Part shown: positions 36,059 to 48,410 of the stretch, piece by piece
How positions within the stretch are numbered: the stretch's first letter is position 1
Layout of the letters: every line of letters begins with the position of its first letter
NCBI GenBank assembly: GCA_949126835.1
Contig: OX421494.1
Coordinates: 5,918,769-5,982,768 of the forward strand
Origin: Anisus vortex
Lineage: Eukaryota > Mollusca > Gastropoda > Planorbidae
Length of the DNA stretch: 64,000 bases
Direction: 5' to 3'
The notes under the pieces: model-generated
What the model was told of the DNA's origin: nothing
What the model saw: only the letters and a program-made list of their open reading frames with translations
Database searches by the model: none
Program-made: the position numbers and the translations under genes

Positions 36059-37015
36059 AAATTAAAGCTTAAGAGACGGGGCCGATAGAGGCTGCAGAAA
36101 AAGAAGTGAATATAAATAATAGAGTTAGTTGGAATGAGAGAATTTCGGAGGGAAAAAGAATTTCAAAGTTAAATGTAACTAAAATCTAATGATGTCTTCA
36201 TAACGCCACACGTCTGGACCTATAGACTTTAAAGAAGCCAATCAAGGTTAAGAAATGGTATGGTTTACAATTGACTCCATACTGCAGACTCCAAAAAATT
36301 TAAATTATCTTGCACTTCCAAACCGGAAACTGAACACATTCAGCGAAACCTTAACCAAACAAAAAATCAAGAAATATTTAAAAGATCAAGTAACAACGAA
36401 ACAAAAGACAAAAAACGAAAAACAGTGAAAGCTAATGAGAAAGAATTCACTGGCTGAAAGAGAATGATATAATTCTGAAGTCCCGAGGAGACAAATGTGG
36501 AGAATAGGGCACAGATGAGATCTGGTAAGAGACGGCCAAGATAAAGTGTGGGGGGGGGGGGGGAGAAAAATATGTCTGCCAGTGGTCGCAGGCGCCAGAA
36601 TCGCTTCATTTGCATAGAGCTCTGACAAAAGTCTGCAATTCTGATTGGAAGTCTGCAAGTCTGATTGGAAGTCTGTAGCGTTTTTTTTTTGTTGTTGTTG
36701 TTACTTTTTAACTGACCTAGATATATAAAAAGAAATCACTGCAAGTCGGCAACAAAAGCAGATTGAATGATTTCCCTTTTTAAAATCTCTTATTGATGAA
36801 TGCAAGCAATATGGATAAGGTGTTTCTGTTTATATATCAGAAATCATAATTTCACACACACACACACACACCAACATAACAAACAAAACAACAACACATA
36901 AAACACACGTACATAACACACAAAACATGATACGTCACGTATAAGCAAAGTTGTCCATGATTAAATGTCCACAAAACTCTAAGGTGAATCAAGGCCTTCT
37001 TCAAAGAGGCGGTCA
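35975..37015. other. Intron 1 spacer
   Basis: GA run, poly-G near 36550, CA run near 36856. No gene seen. Confidence 0.5.
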
Positions 37016-37019
37016 AAAC

Positions 37020-37355
37020 AGCAAAGAGTAAAGTAGTAAAATATACACGAGGCTTTAAACTCTAACTTAGAAAAACAACACAATAACAATATGGTATGTT
37101 ACAATGCTCAGATAAACATGAAAACAAAACCACTTTTCTTATTTATGCTCGTACAAATGCATATTAGTACTCGCTCTTCCCGAGTGGCATCCGAGGCATG
37201 GAATGGGTTGCCTGAACAAACCAGGAGAAAACCAGTAGTAGCTTAATATCATTTAAATCACTAATAGAAATGCAGAACTAGACTCAAACCACGGATGAGC
37301 GTAGGGCGCAATAATCTCCCTTATGGAAAAAGCGGACTGTAATGTATAAGATAAG
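37020..37355 (+). mobile_element. LINE-A 3' end fragment
   Basis: Plus copy from AGCAAAGAGTAAAGTAGTAA through TTCCCGAGTGGCATCCGAGG to GATGAGCGTAGGGCGCAATA and the ATAAGATAAGATG tail. Confidence 0.75.
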
Positions 37356-37796
37356 ATGTTAAAATGTGTTTGTGGTCTTCAGACTTTTGGGAGTGTGGGG
37401 AACACGACGCTCTTCCGTTGAGTCTAAAAGTTTCGACAACAAACAAACTCCCCCCAAAAATCCACTCGGGTTGATGACCCTAGCTGACGAAACCCGATCG
37501 GTGATAACAGAAATAGTAGTCATTAACGAAATCACTCGTTTTACGTTTTAAGCCAGACGTTGACCGCAACGCGACACGTTTCCGCTGCAACAGACGACAA
37601 CCTACGATAGTAGAAAATTAGAGCTAGCTGTGACTACGCGTACATTCATAAACCCTTGATATCAACTCTGAGATTTCCGTAAGATGCGGCAAAGTCCCGG
37701 TGATGAGCAATGGATACTGGGTTACGCGACTTTTTGACCGCGTAGAACTGGTAAGACAAGCGCAAAACTGTAGGAAATATTCCATTGTCTCTTTAC

Positions 37797-38402
37797 TTCA
37801 AATACACGTAGTAAAATACGTTACTTCAGATACACGTAGTAAAATACCTTGCTTCAAATACACGTAGTAAAATACGTTACTTCAAATACACGTACTAAAA
37901 TACGTTACTTCAAATACACGTACTAAAATACGTTACTTCAAATACATGTAGTAAAATACGTTACTTCAAACACACGTAATAAATTACGTTACTTCAAATA
38001 CACGTACTAAAATACGTTACTTCAAATACACATACTAAAATACGTTATTTCAAATACACGTACTAAAATACGTTACTTCAAATACACGTACTTAAATACG
38101 TTACTTCAAATACACGTAGTAAAATACGTTACTTCAAATACACGTACTAAAATACGTTACTTCAAATACACGTAGTAAAATACGTTACTTCAAATACACG
38201 TACTAAAATCCCTTACTTCAAATACAAGTACTAAAATCCGTTACTTCAAATACACGTACTAAACTCCGTTACTTCAAATACACGTACTAAAATACGTTAC
38301 TTCAAATACACGTACTAAATTACGTTACTTCAAATACACGTACTAAAATCCGTTACTTCAAATACACGTACTAAAATACGTTACTTCAAATACACGTATT
38401 TC
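37797..38402. repeat. 28-bp minisatellite (ACGTACTAAAATACGTTACT)
   Basis: About 22 units differing mainly at ACGTAG/ACGTAC and TACG/TCCG. Confidence 0.95.
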
Positions 38403-38957
38403 AAAAGTTAACAACAAATTGTCCAAATTGAAAGCGGCGATATATATTTACGAAAACTAACGGTCATTTTTTTCCAATGGGTCGTATTTTTGCATACCGG
38501 TAATTCAACGACAGGTTGTGCATTAGATGACATGTTATCTAAAAAAACAACAACCTCCTTTTATGACCAGGGATGCGGAGTCGGTAGATAAATGTTCCGA
38601 CTCCGACTCCTCATTTTTTTTTACTTCCGACTCCGACTCCCCGACTCCGACTCCTCTGTATTTAATATGCAAATGTATTTTGTACATTCCTTGAAGGAAA
38701 GAAAGGCAACATACATCTACGTGTCATTACCACAGGACTACTGGCTGGAAAGCCAACAGTGTACTGTATTTAATTTTAAATTTTCATGGGCCCCCTAAAC
38801 TCTTGAGGGCCCCGGTACGGCATACCGGCTGTACCCCCTCTCGTGGGGCCTGATCAGTAGAGGTGACGATCGGCGACTCCAAGGGACAAACGGTTAATCC
38901 CTTACCAGTGAGAGGCTAGGTTACACATGGGCGCTGTGTTCCCTGTAACAGCAGAAC

Positions 38958-39483
38958 TAGGGATGTTAAAACCGGTTATCGGTTCTATAAAACCGGTTTA
39001 AAACCGGATTTCGGTTTCCCACTCCCCCCCACCCCCCGCGCAATGTCACAAGTCACATGCCGGAGCAGCCAAAGGTGCGTAGTATTGTAGGCATAATTGA
39101 AAAATACTTCAAACTTAATTAGTGTTTGCAAGGCATTCAAGTGGTTGATTTGTGTGAATACAATATGATTTTGTACTCTTTACCATAAAATTCTTTAAAA
39201 CTAAAAAAAAATCTGGGCTAATTGATTAGAACCGATAATAGTTTTCAATTTTTCAATAGTGATAATCAAATTACCGATTATAATTGACCATAATATTCAG
39301 AAGCATATGAAGAGGCATATATTTATGGTAACTTGTAAAATAATGTGTTGAAAGAGAATCAAAAGAATGTGTATTTAATAGTGCCGTTAATAATAAAGCA
39401 TAGACGCGGTGTTTTGAAAATCAAAACCGGTTTTCGGTTTCAAAACCGGAATCCGGTATTCCGGTTTTCGTTTAACATCTTTA
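38958..39483. mobile_element. Nested hAT-like MITE, 526 bp
   Basis: Ends TAGGGATGTTAAAACCGG and CCGGTTTTCGTTTAACATCT; perfect duplication AGCAGAAC at 38950-38957 and 39484-39491. Repeated AACCGG motifs at both ends. It lies wholly inside the 1.9 kb element. Confidence 0.87.
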
Positions 39484-39522
39484 AGCAGAACACAACACTA
39501 TGAAAAGTATAAATATTGCCAC

Positions 39523-39850
39523 CAGGGCCGTATTTAGGATTGTGGGGGCCCGGTTCCCAAATGTATGTGGGGCCCCTCGTGGTCTCGCCCTGCCTTCCAC
39601 ATAGGGCCTACCTCAGAAAAGGGCCGTTTATTCATATTACATTCTGTAAAATCATACATTTTATGTTGCACGTAGCTTGGTTGAACTGGTGCGCTTTAAG
39701 TTGTATGGGAATAAATGAATTTTATTTTACATTTTCAACGAAATATAGCGATGTCACTCAAACATTTCTTTTTGGGATGTGCGGGGGCCCATTTTGTGTG
39801 GGGGCCCATGTTCCAATGGAACATGTGGAACATGCCTAAATACGCCACTG
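39523..39850. mobile_element. Nested hAT-like MITE (GTATTTAGG family), 328 bp
   Basis: Ends CAGGGCCGTATTTAGG and CCTAAATACGCCACTG. Closely related to 53056-53375. Flanking duplication not clear here. Inside the 1.9 kb element. Confidence 0.78.
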
Positions 39851-40971
39851 ATTTTGTAGGCCTATTGAAGGCAAATGACATTATGGAAAGAATCGTAAAT
39901 GTGTAAAAGCCTCTCTAGGCCGCTAATAAAGGTATGCTTGTACACTAGTAGCTTTAAGATGCGTTTTATTTAGGACCTACGGCCTAGGCCTATAGCCTAC
40001 TAAGGCATTGTTTAGCATTCCGAAAAAAACGCGCGTGCCATGTCCTAGCATTTGAAATCATTACAAACAATGTGAATGGTAATTAGAAATTTGGGCACTT
40101 GTATAGTGTTATCAATACCGGCGCCGAGCGGTCTATATGACGTTCAGTCTAATGACGCATTTCAAATTAGTTCAAAAGACTTTTTTGTGTGTCGACCCGC
40201 TATAGTATGACAATATGGATAGGATCTTGAGTAGGGATGGGGACTAGAGGAAGAAACAGATATTTTACTTTCTCATATCACTAATTTCTCTAGGCCTATT
40301 GATCGGTTGTTTAAAATAAATGAAGCCATGTCTTTTTCCAATCTAAATTCGGAGTGATTATACGGCGGATTTTTGCGTGAACTCATCTAAATTTAGTAGG
40401 AGTCGGAGTCGGTGCATTATTTGCCGACTCCGACTCCAGGTACCCAAATTTCCTCCGACTCCGACTTTTCGACTCCGACTCCACAGCCCTGTTTATGACA
40501 ATACAACTCTCTTGAAGTTTAGAATCAGGTACCAGTAAAAGAATGCAATACAAATTATTTGGACAGTTATATCTTCCTAAAATTTAAAATATGGCTTTTT
40601 TAACAAGTTAAAATACACCTTTTGAAAACAATAACTAAATTCTTTACTTTTTTTTTCTTCTATCATTTATATACACCAAGTGTAAATGTACGTATAGTTG
40701 TTTAGTGATTATTTTATGGCCAACGTTTGAGACCCAATAACAATAGCGCAGAGCCAGTCTACTGTACAAAATAAAACAACACGTTTCTCATAGTGATATC
40801 ATTTTCAAAGGGCTGGAGTTTTTCATTTTTTAATCTTCTGTGGTTACAATTTCAAACAGAATTTTAAATGTTCGTTGGATATGTTTGATGTTGAGTGTAT
40901 TTGTGTGTGTGTATCTTTGTATGTGTGTATGTTTGTGTGTGTGTGTGTGATGTGATTACTGTGTAAGTAAT

Positions 40972-41213
40972 GAAGCACGGTTTCTCTGGGGTACACGAAG
41001 GGTTAAAATCCTGGTGTAGGCTAGAATTTGGTCCCTGGTTTTGGAGAGTGTCCCTGACTCTACCCAGCTCTGATGGTACCATACATTAGAAGAGGTAAAG
41101 TAAGAGCGGCTGGGCATTGTGCTGTACAATCCCCTAGCATTTCGTGGCCACAGAAACTGGTAACTTCACCGGTGATTTACCGTCTCGATGGATCAATTGG
41201 GTCTACATAAAGT
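40972..41213 (+). mobile_element. SINE family S
   Basis: Degraded tRNA head, then AGAGTGTCCCTGACTCTACC, GGCTGGGCATTGTGCTG and CGTGGCCACAGAAACTGG. Confidence 0.72.
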
Positions 41214-41422
41214 GACTATTAATATTTCATGTGTTTATAAAGACCTTGTTGACTTGTTGGCGTTGTTTGAGAAAGTGGAATGTTTGGTAGAATGTATGTA
41301 TGATCCCTGGGGACAACTTTCAAGTATTCAAGTTGAAACAATGAGATTTTTTTTTTATCAATGTTCGATTAAAGTTTGTATTTGTTAATATGGTCGTTTT
41401 GTATTGCTGACTACAGTGTAGT

Positions 41423-42703
41423 TGTTACGGCCAAAGCCCGAAGTGCGGCCAGATCGCGATCTGGCCGGCCAGATCGCGCTTTGGCCGACGCGCTTGGCCA
41501 ATGTCCGATGTGCTTGAAATTGCTAGTGTTTACGCTACTTTGGCCGGCCACTTCGCGATGTGGCTGGCAATCCCTGGCCAATGTCCGATGTGCTGATACA
41601 AGAATGTTCGGTAGGCGGCACAGGTGTGATGGCGGCTTGCATAGGGTAGCAAGGACAGTGATACATACGTTGTGACGATAATTTTATGTTCATCTTAAGC
41701 TTTTCAGAGAAAGTCCTGCCGAAGTGGTCACTAATTTACAAGGAAATTAATTATCACACGATTTAGTAAACTATCTACCTGGATAAAAACACCATTTGCG
41801 TCATAAATTGACTGTTGGTGTCTGTGATTAGAAGATTGACTTTTGATAATCCACAAAGGTGGTCAGGTCAGGCAGGAGTGACCGTATTTTTATCTAGCCA
41901 TTGTCCGCGCTGTCTAGTTTCATGAGTTGTATAAACATGGGTGGGGCCGTCAGTCGCAATGACAAAGAGCTTGTTTAATTTTATGATAATAGATAGAGAG
42001 GGAGTGTCAATACTGTACAGGACAGGGCCACCATTGATCTCGTTACCCACATCGACGACAGCGAAAACTCCCTCCCAGCCCCACCCCATTGACAAACCCT
42101 CGAAGCCACAAGCGACCGGAATGTTTGGACAAATGGATCGGAGACAGACATGTGACTTTAAAGTCCACCCACTATTTTCTCATTGGTCCATGTTATATTA
42201 TGTGGGTAGATCTTCCTTGTTTTAAAAACGCCCCAAACACGACTGTACGCACTTATTTCCTTTTGGATTTTAGTATTGTAAGACAACTGATGATAGAGAT
42301 TGAAAATGTACTATAATAAACTAATTAGACTGATTTTTTAATTTATTTTAATTAAAGATTGATAATTTAATATAATAAACAAATTTGACTGATTTTTTAA
42401 TTTATAAAGACTGATAATTTACTATATAATAAACTATTTTGACTGATTATGTAATTTAGTATAATTAATAATCAATATAGGCATAATGTGATAATTACGG
42501 TATATAAACACTCGAAATCTCCTCAAGACCTTCTTAATCGGGCTTTGGCCGATCGCCCCTGGCCATTTCGCGATCTGGCCGGCCAAGGTCCGAAATCAAG
42601 AACAGATCGGGCTTTGGCCGGTCAAATGTGAGGTGATATTGGCCACTTCGCGATCTGGCTGGCCAGATCGCGATCTGACCGACTTCGGGCTTTGGCCGTA
42701 ACA
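41423..42703. mobile_element. DNA element with long inverted ends built of CGCGATCTGGCC modules
   Basis: The outer 55 bp are inverted repeats: GTTACGGCCAAAGCCCGAAG at the left, its complement at the right. Both ends carry several GGCCAAAGCCCG, AGATCGCGATCTGG and GGCCACTTCGCGA modules. A perfect 24-bp palindrome, half-site CGCGATCTGGCC, lies at 41455-41478. No target duplication was clear and no transposase frame is present. Superfamily unknown. Confidence 0.72.
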
Positions 42704-42738
42704 TATACATAATATCAAATTAGTATAATCATGTATTA

Positions 42739-42866
42739 ATGTATCTCTCTCTCTCTCTCTCTATCTATCCATCTATCAATCTATCAATCTATCAATCTAT
42801 CAATCTATCAATCTATCAATCTATCAATCTATCAATCTATCAATCTATCAATCTATCAATCTATCA

Positions 42867-42901
<35 letters not shown>

Positions 42902-43013
42902 AATCTATCAATCTATCAATCTATCAATCTATCAATCTATCAATCTATCAATCTATCAATCTATCAATCTATCAATCTATCAATCTATCTATCTATCTAT
43001 TTATCTATTTATC

Positions 43014-43112
<99 letters not shown>

Positions 43113-43124
43113 TTATTTATCTAA

Positions 43125-43212
<88 letters not shown>

Positions 43213-43228
43213 CTATCTATATATCTAT

Positions 43229-43259
<31 letters not shown>

Positions 43260-43262
43260 CCT
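42739..43262. repeat. CTAT and CTATCAAT microsatellite
   Basis: Alternating blocks of the 8-bp CTATCAAT unit and 4-bp CTAT unit, with CT repeats at the left edge. Confidence 0.97.
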
Positions 43263-43446
43263 TTCTCTCTGCCTATCTTGCTCTTGGAACTAGGAGTCAT
43301 CCAAATATTACGTACTCAAGAAAAGATCAGATATTTATACCCGCCTCTCTCTGATGCGCCCCTTAAATTCTCGGACCCACAGTACTCTGTTCCCAACATT
43401 TCTACCCCCCCCCCTATCCCTCCCCCCTTCCTCCAAATAAAAATAA

Positions 43447-43668
43447 GGGGCACGGTAGCAGCGCGTTCGCCTGGAATAATGAAGGTCCTGGGTTCGAATC
43501 CTGGTGACGGCTAGAATCTGGAGGGTGTTCTGAAGTCTATCCAGCTCTGAGGGATACCTGACCTTAGTTTGGGGCAAAGCAAAGGCGGCTGGTAATTATG
43601 CTGGCCACACAATCCCTCAGTATGCCGTGGCCACCAAAATTCGTTAAGACGGGATACTTACACTTTTT
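43447..43668 (+). mobile_element. SINE family S
   Basis: GGGGCACGGTAGCAGCGCGT, GGTCCTGGGTTCGAATCCTG, GAGGGTGTTCTGAAGTC and ATGCCGTGGCCACC. The B box is intact. Confidence 0.8.
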
Positions 43669-43703
43669 TTTTTACTTGCCCAAACACTGCTTGAAAAAAA
43701 AGT

Positions 43704-43812
43704 AGACATAGCCACTAGACATAGTCACTAGACATAGTCATTGGACGTAGTCACTGGACGTAGTCACTGGACGTAGTCACGGAACGTAGTCACTAGACAT
43801 AGTCACTAGACA
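43704..43812. repeat. 13-bp minisatellite (TAGTCACTGGACG)
   Basis: About eight units with CTAGACA and CTGGACG forms. Confidence 0.85.
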
Positions 43813-43814
43813 CT

Positions 43815-46145
43815 TGTTTCAGATGGTTTTAAAATCGTATAAAGTATAGTATTATATCCCCCCCTACCCTCCCTTTTTTTTTGCCCCAGTTTTTTCGTGT
43901 AAGTATCTGTTTGTAAATTATATGTTTGTCCAAATACCAAAACGCACGCGCCTTTAACGTTCAATCTAACGTTCAGATATCGACCTGTATTTTTTTGTGT
44001 TTTTTATTTTTTTTTATTACAACTATTTCTTTGGCGATTGGGGGGGGGGGGGGCGAAAGAAGGAGGGCAGGGATGGGGTGGACAGATACTTTTGTCCGCT
44101 GGACAAATCCAGTTACGTAACACATTAGCGTGTCGGGTGTTGAAACTCATTGTGTCCGGTGCAACCTGATGCTCTTGTCTTCGCTTGCAGAGCGCCGCCC
44201 TAGCCGAGGGGAACAATTCCACGGTGGCGTGGCTTTTTGTGTGGGGAGTAATTTGAGCTGGATCCAGTTGAGGGTGAATTTTATGTGGATGCGTAATTAT
44301 TATTATTTTTTTTTTGGGGGGGGGGGGGGGGGCTGGGGGTGGATCTATTTTTTAGAGGAATATATTTGTATCCACAGATTTTGGGATAGATCTAGTTTAT
44401 AGTGGATTCTTTGTAACCAAGTAATTAATGGTGGATCTAGTATATAGTATCATTTGTTGGTGTGGTTGAATACAGAAAAGGAGTAGGGTTGGTGGCTTTT
44501 ATTAAACCACCTTTCAGATAAACCCAGCTCTATGTTTATCTAGCCACAGCCGACAGATAATAGTTCTGTCTGTTCCATAAATATTGACGAAACCAAAAGG
44601 AAACAAAAAAGTTTATTAAGTCAGACAGACAGACATACTGACAGACTTACTTTCAGCAGTTTGGGTGAAAACAAAATGTCTGGCTATCAAAGACTTGATA
44701 ATGTTTATATTCTGATAAATTTTAAATAATATATATTTGAAAAAAAATATATATCAATAAAATCAATAAAATGGAACAAGCCTCCATCACTACCCCCTTC
44801 TGTAACAGCTTTCAAATCTTTACTAAAGGGTTGGACTAAATACCCCAAAAGGAAACTCCGTCATCTGTTTGTAGGTAATTCTTGTTTGTTTTTTTTACAA
44901 AATTATGTATGTCGTTAAATTGTGGACTTTTTACCTCGGGCTTAACGGAGTCTCTCCACAAGTAATACAAAGAAGACGAAAAAAGAAACATCAAAATTTA
45001 TCAACCTTTGACTATCACGAAATGGGAAATTGATAAATATGACGATAGAAAACAATGACCTGATCTTGGCAAAAAAACAACAACAACTTTTGTGTGTGTG
45101 ACATATCTGAAAAGCTATGACCGAAACAAGAACATATGACTGGTGACTGGACCCACTGTGTACGACAGATGGCAGTCAGTGGGTAATGGCAAAAGTGTGG
45201 CGACAGAATGGACGCCCAACGGCAGCAAAAAAAAATAAATAAATTATTATTGATTTAAGGGGAGAGCAGCGGAACATACATCAGTGGTCTTTCGGTCATT
45301 AATTTTATAAAGTCCTTTGTGCGGCCCATCGGGTTGTGATATTAAAGTAATGCTGCTGCAGTTTATTTTGTGGGTTACTGTGATGCCCTTGTGGCAGCCA
45401 TTGTGGCGAACAAGGCGGTCAATACGTAATTCAGTTTCCACGGTGCGATTTGGTGCATTTCTATGGCTGCACTGCTGGATGGCTGCACAGTGTATGCATG
45501 GGTCGGTGCGCACTATAAGGTTGCAAACATTGATGAATTCAGCGGTGCGTATTTGTGTATTTATAGAAAAAAATATTTAAATTACATACTAAGGGCGTGA
45601 AATAGATAAATGTATGAATTAAAGTTCAAGAATGAATGGATCGACGGACAAAAAATTCGATAAATGGTTGTATTGATGGATAGATGAAATGAGAGATGGA
45701 CATATAACAATGCAGCTTTTTATTATAGAGGAGACGTCGTTATAATGCTAATAATTTTTTAAAAATTTCAAATTACATATTTATATAGCGCTATTCATAA
45801 CAAAGAATATAAGACATCAAATATTAAAAATAACAGTTTATTGAGGGTCCATCTAAAGTTTTTACCCAGACGATATATTATTGGTTGGCGGTCCTTACGC
45901 TGAAACAAACAGATAAAACTACCAGTAATCTTTTCTCTAGTCGTCTCGTAAGCAATCATACCCTCGACCTTGAAAAAAAAAACTCGCCCTAAGGTTCCAT
46001 TTTGTATTGGTATACTAAATTACTTTTTGTTAAAAAAAAACACCTTAACAATAAATGGAATATTGAATAAAACTCGCTTTTTAATATAAAACTTGCTTGA
46101 ATCGGATGAGACTAGCTTTTAAAGTATAGATTTACTTTAAAGTAA
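43815..46145. other. Intron 1 spacer apart from a LINE-B end
   Basis: G runs near 44041 and 44317. An 88-codon minus frame at 45247-45513 (Cys/His-containing, stop before an AT-rich tail) has no recognised family and may be a decayed element. Confidence 0.45.
44760..44992 (+). pseudogene. LINE-B 3' end
   Basis: The plus frame reads WNKPPSLPPSVTAFKSLLKG then WTKYPKRKLRHLF, followed by a 3' UTR with AAATTGTGGACTTTTTACC and CTTAACGGAGTCTCTCCAC, matching 55410-55620. It is 5'-truncated and mutated. Confidence 0.68.
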
Positions 46146-46148
46146 TCT

Positions 46149-46400
46149 TGTCGAACTAAATCAATCCGTAGTGCCCACGAATCAGCGTTCACCAGTTTCT
46201 GTGGCCGCGGCATACTAAAAGATTGTGTGAACAGCGCAATACCCAGCCGCCTTTACTTTGCCCCCAGTTAAAGTCAGACACCCATCAGAGCTGAGTAGAC
46301 TCGGGGACACCCTTCAGACTCGTGAACAAATCCAAGCCCACACCTAGCATTCGAACCCAGGACCTTCGGTTCGTAAGTCGAAAGCGCTTCCACGCTATAC
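46149..46400 (-). mobile_element. SINE family S
   Basis: Minus copy: GAATCAGCGTTCACCAGTTT, GTGGCCGCGGCATACTAA, ACCCATCAGAGCTGAGTAG and CATTCGAACCCAGGACCTTC. Confidence 0.8.
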
Positions 46401-46404
46401 TTAG

Positions 46405-46796
46405 AAGTATAGCATTATTTGTCGTCATCGGTGTAAGCTGCAATATTATAGTCTTTAGAAATGAAGACCAAAAAAAGAAAAATGTTTGTAAAGTTTTAAG
46501 ATTATTAATTAGCTTTATATACTTGTTAGCCTAGAGAATTATATCCGTGTTCTTAGTTGTTTGCTGCTCAAGGTTAAAAATGCAATCTGAGCTTACATTA
46601 TGTTTGTTGGGCAGCGCTATACAAATAGAACTATTATTTTTCTCTTGCTCAACAAAAATTCAATGAAACAAACATTGGAATCGACAACAACAACAAAATA
46701 TTAATTTCGTTTTAAAGTATCATTTGAACAGTTAAATATCTGAAAACAGTAACATCGAGTATAGAGGGAGTGTTTGTGAGAGAGATGGAAAGAGTA

Positions 46797-46832
<36 letters not shown>

Positions 46833-47925
46833 TTGGGGTGGGGGGAGAACTACAAAATTAGTAGAGAGAGAGAGAGAGAGAGAGAGTGAGAGGGAGTCAA
46901 AAGTACAGGTATCAGAGAAGAGGATGAAATTGATTTTTCGTTGGTTACCCTTAGATCTGTATGACAGTGACTAACTAAAACATTCTTTGGTTGTTTACAA
47001 CCAACAACAACACACAGCGAAAAAACCAACATGACAATACTGACTAATCAACGCAGATATTTTTTTTTTCAGGCTGTGTTTTTCAAATACTGTAAATAGG
47101 CTAGAAACAACAATTCTAAAAATTATCGGGAATATCCATTTCTCAATTCGTTGTTGTTTTTCCGTTGACATGATTTTAAGAAAGAAAAAAAATCTATTAT
47201 TAACTCTAGACCTTGATTTTATCTAAGGGAGGAAAAAAAACATAAAAATTGTACACTATTTATTTTGAATATCCCAAATGGAGGATTTTATTTTTGTATC
47301 ATCAATACATGTTTTTATCGTAGTGTAGGATTTAACTAAAGATAACAGTATTTTGACTTTAATATAAAATGAGTAATGATTTGGTTATCCTGATCACGTG
47401 CCAACTGATATGTGATTGGTGCACTGTTTAGCGCGTCATATTGTAATAGCTATAAGAGTTAAAAATATTTTTTTTAAATTTTGCTTAGTTGTTTTTTTAT
47501 TCGGCCGCAGTCAGGGGTGTAATCGAGGGTGTAATTTTAGAACATTCCACAGAAGCCTCGTTCTAGATCTATTTAAAACTTCCGTCCGTCATGTCGAATT
47601 GTTTGCTAGCTTTCTTCATTGTCGATACTTTGTTGGTAATTGTGTGTGTTGCCATTCCGCTTAAAAAAACAACAACAACAATTAAAATTACAAATCACCA
47701 TTAATGTCCGAGTTTCAGTGAACGTGTTGAAACTACAGTTGGATCGTACCCCTCACAAAACAACAAACAATATTGCAAAGGGCATTGACAAGGATGGTGA
47801 TGCGATCCGAACTCGGCACGCTCTACACAATAGCGCAGTAGTTTGTTGGATGAGGTGGAGAGGGGGGGCGGTGTCACGTGGCTGCCGTAGGTTATAAAAT
47901 GAATAATTGATGTGTGCCTTTATGT
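46405..47925. other. Intron 1 spacer
   Basis: Only the GA arrays are recognised. Confidence 0.5.
46790..46892. repeat. GA microsatellite pair
   Basis: Two GAGAGA runs separated by a G-rich stretch. Confidence 0.9.
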
Positions 47926-47931
47926 CAAACC

Positions 47932-48011
47932 CAGGGCTGTGGAGTCGGAGTCGAAGAGTCGGAGTCGGAGAGTCGGAGTCGGAACATTTATCTACCGACT
48001 CCACAGCCCTG
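47932..48011. mobile_element. 80-bp hAT-like micro-MITE (GAGTCGG family)
   Basis: CAGGGCTGTGGAGTCGGAGT and GACTCCACAGCCCTG are inverted, with almost no body. Flanks GTCAAACC and GTCATCCC share 6 of 8 bases. Same ends as the 1.9 kb element at 38568. Confidence 0.75.
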
Positions 48012-48054
48012 GTCATCCCACAGAAAGGGGAAACGCCCATACCACCAATACAGT

Positions 48055-48305
48055 GTGGCACGGTGGGCAACATGGCGGCGCGTTCGGCAGACGTACCGAA
48101 GGTCCTGGGTTCGAATCCTGGTGAAGGCTAGAATTTGTTTTCGGGTCTGGAGGGTGTCCCTAAGTCTGATGGATACCTGACGTTAGTTGGGGTAAAGTAA
48201 AAGGCGGTTGGGCTTTGTTCTGGCCACACATTCTCTTAGTATGGCAACAGAAACTGGTGAACGCTGCTTCACCGGCCCTATAGATCGATTTTGTCCGGTT
48301 GGACT
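48055..48305 (+). mobile_element. SINE family S
   Basis: GTGGCACGGTGGGCAACATG, GGTCCTGGGTTCGAATCCTG, TTGGGGTAAAGTAAAAGGCG and AACGCTGCTTCACCGGCCC. One of the least diverged copies. Confidence 0.82.
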
Positions 48306-48410
48306 ACTCTACAACCAATACAATCGGCACTATTACTTTTGGGCTTTGAAATTCAAGTACGGGCTGGACTTTACTTTCCCTCTACTATTATGACTTTGCT
48401 TCCATATAGA

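Larger units (their letters stand above)
38568..40491. mobile_element. hAT-like element with GAGTCGG ends, 1.9 kb, host of nested elements
   Basis: Ends CAGGGATGCGGAGTCGG and CGACTCCACAGCCCTG are inverted, with repeated CCGACTCCGACTCC subterminal blocks. Perfect 8-bp duplication TTTATGAC at 38560-38567 and 40492-40499. It contains two further elements and no clear transposase. Confidence 0.87.

Noticed and set aside
44178..44253. Exon-like stretch after CTTCGCTTGCAG reading SAALAEGNNSTVAWLF
   Set aside because: A good acceptor-like site, but only 21 codons before a stop and no partner exon found.
45247..45513. 88-codon minus-strand frame with Cys and His residues
   Set aside because: No family recognised, no convincing start or splice pair; noted only in the spacer entry.
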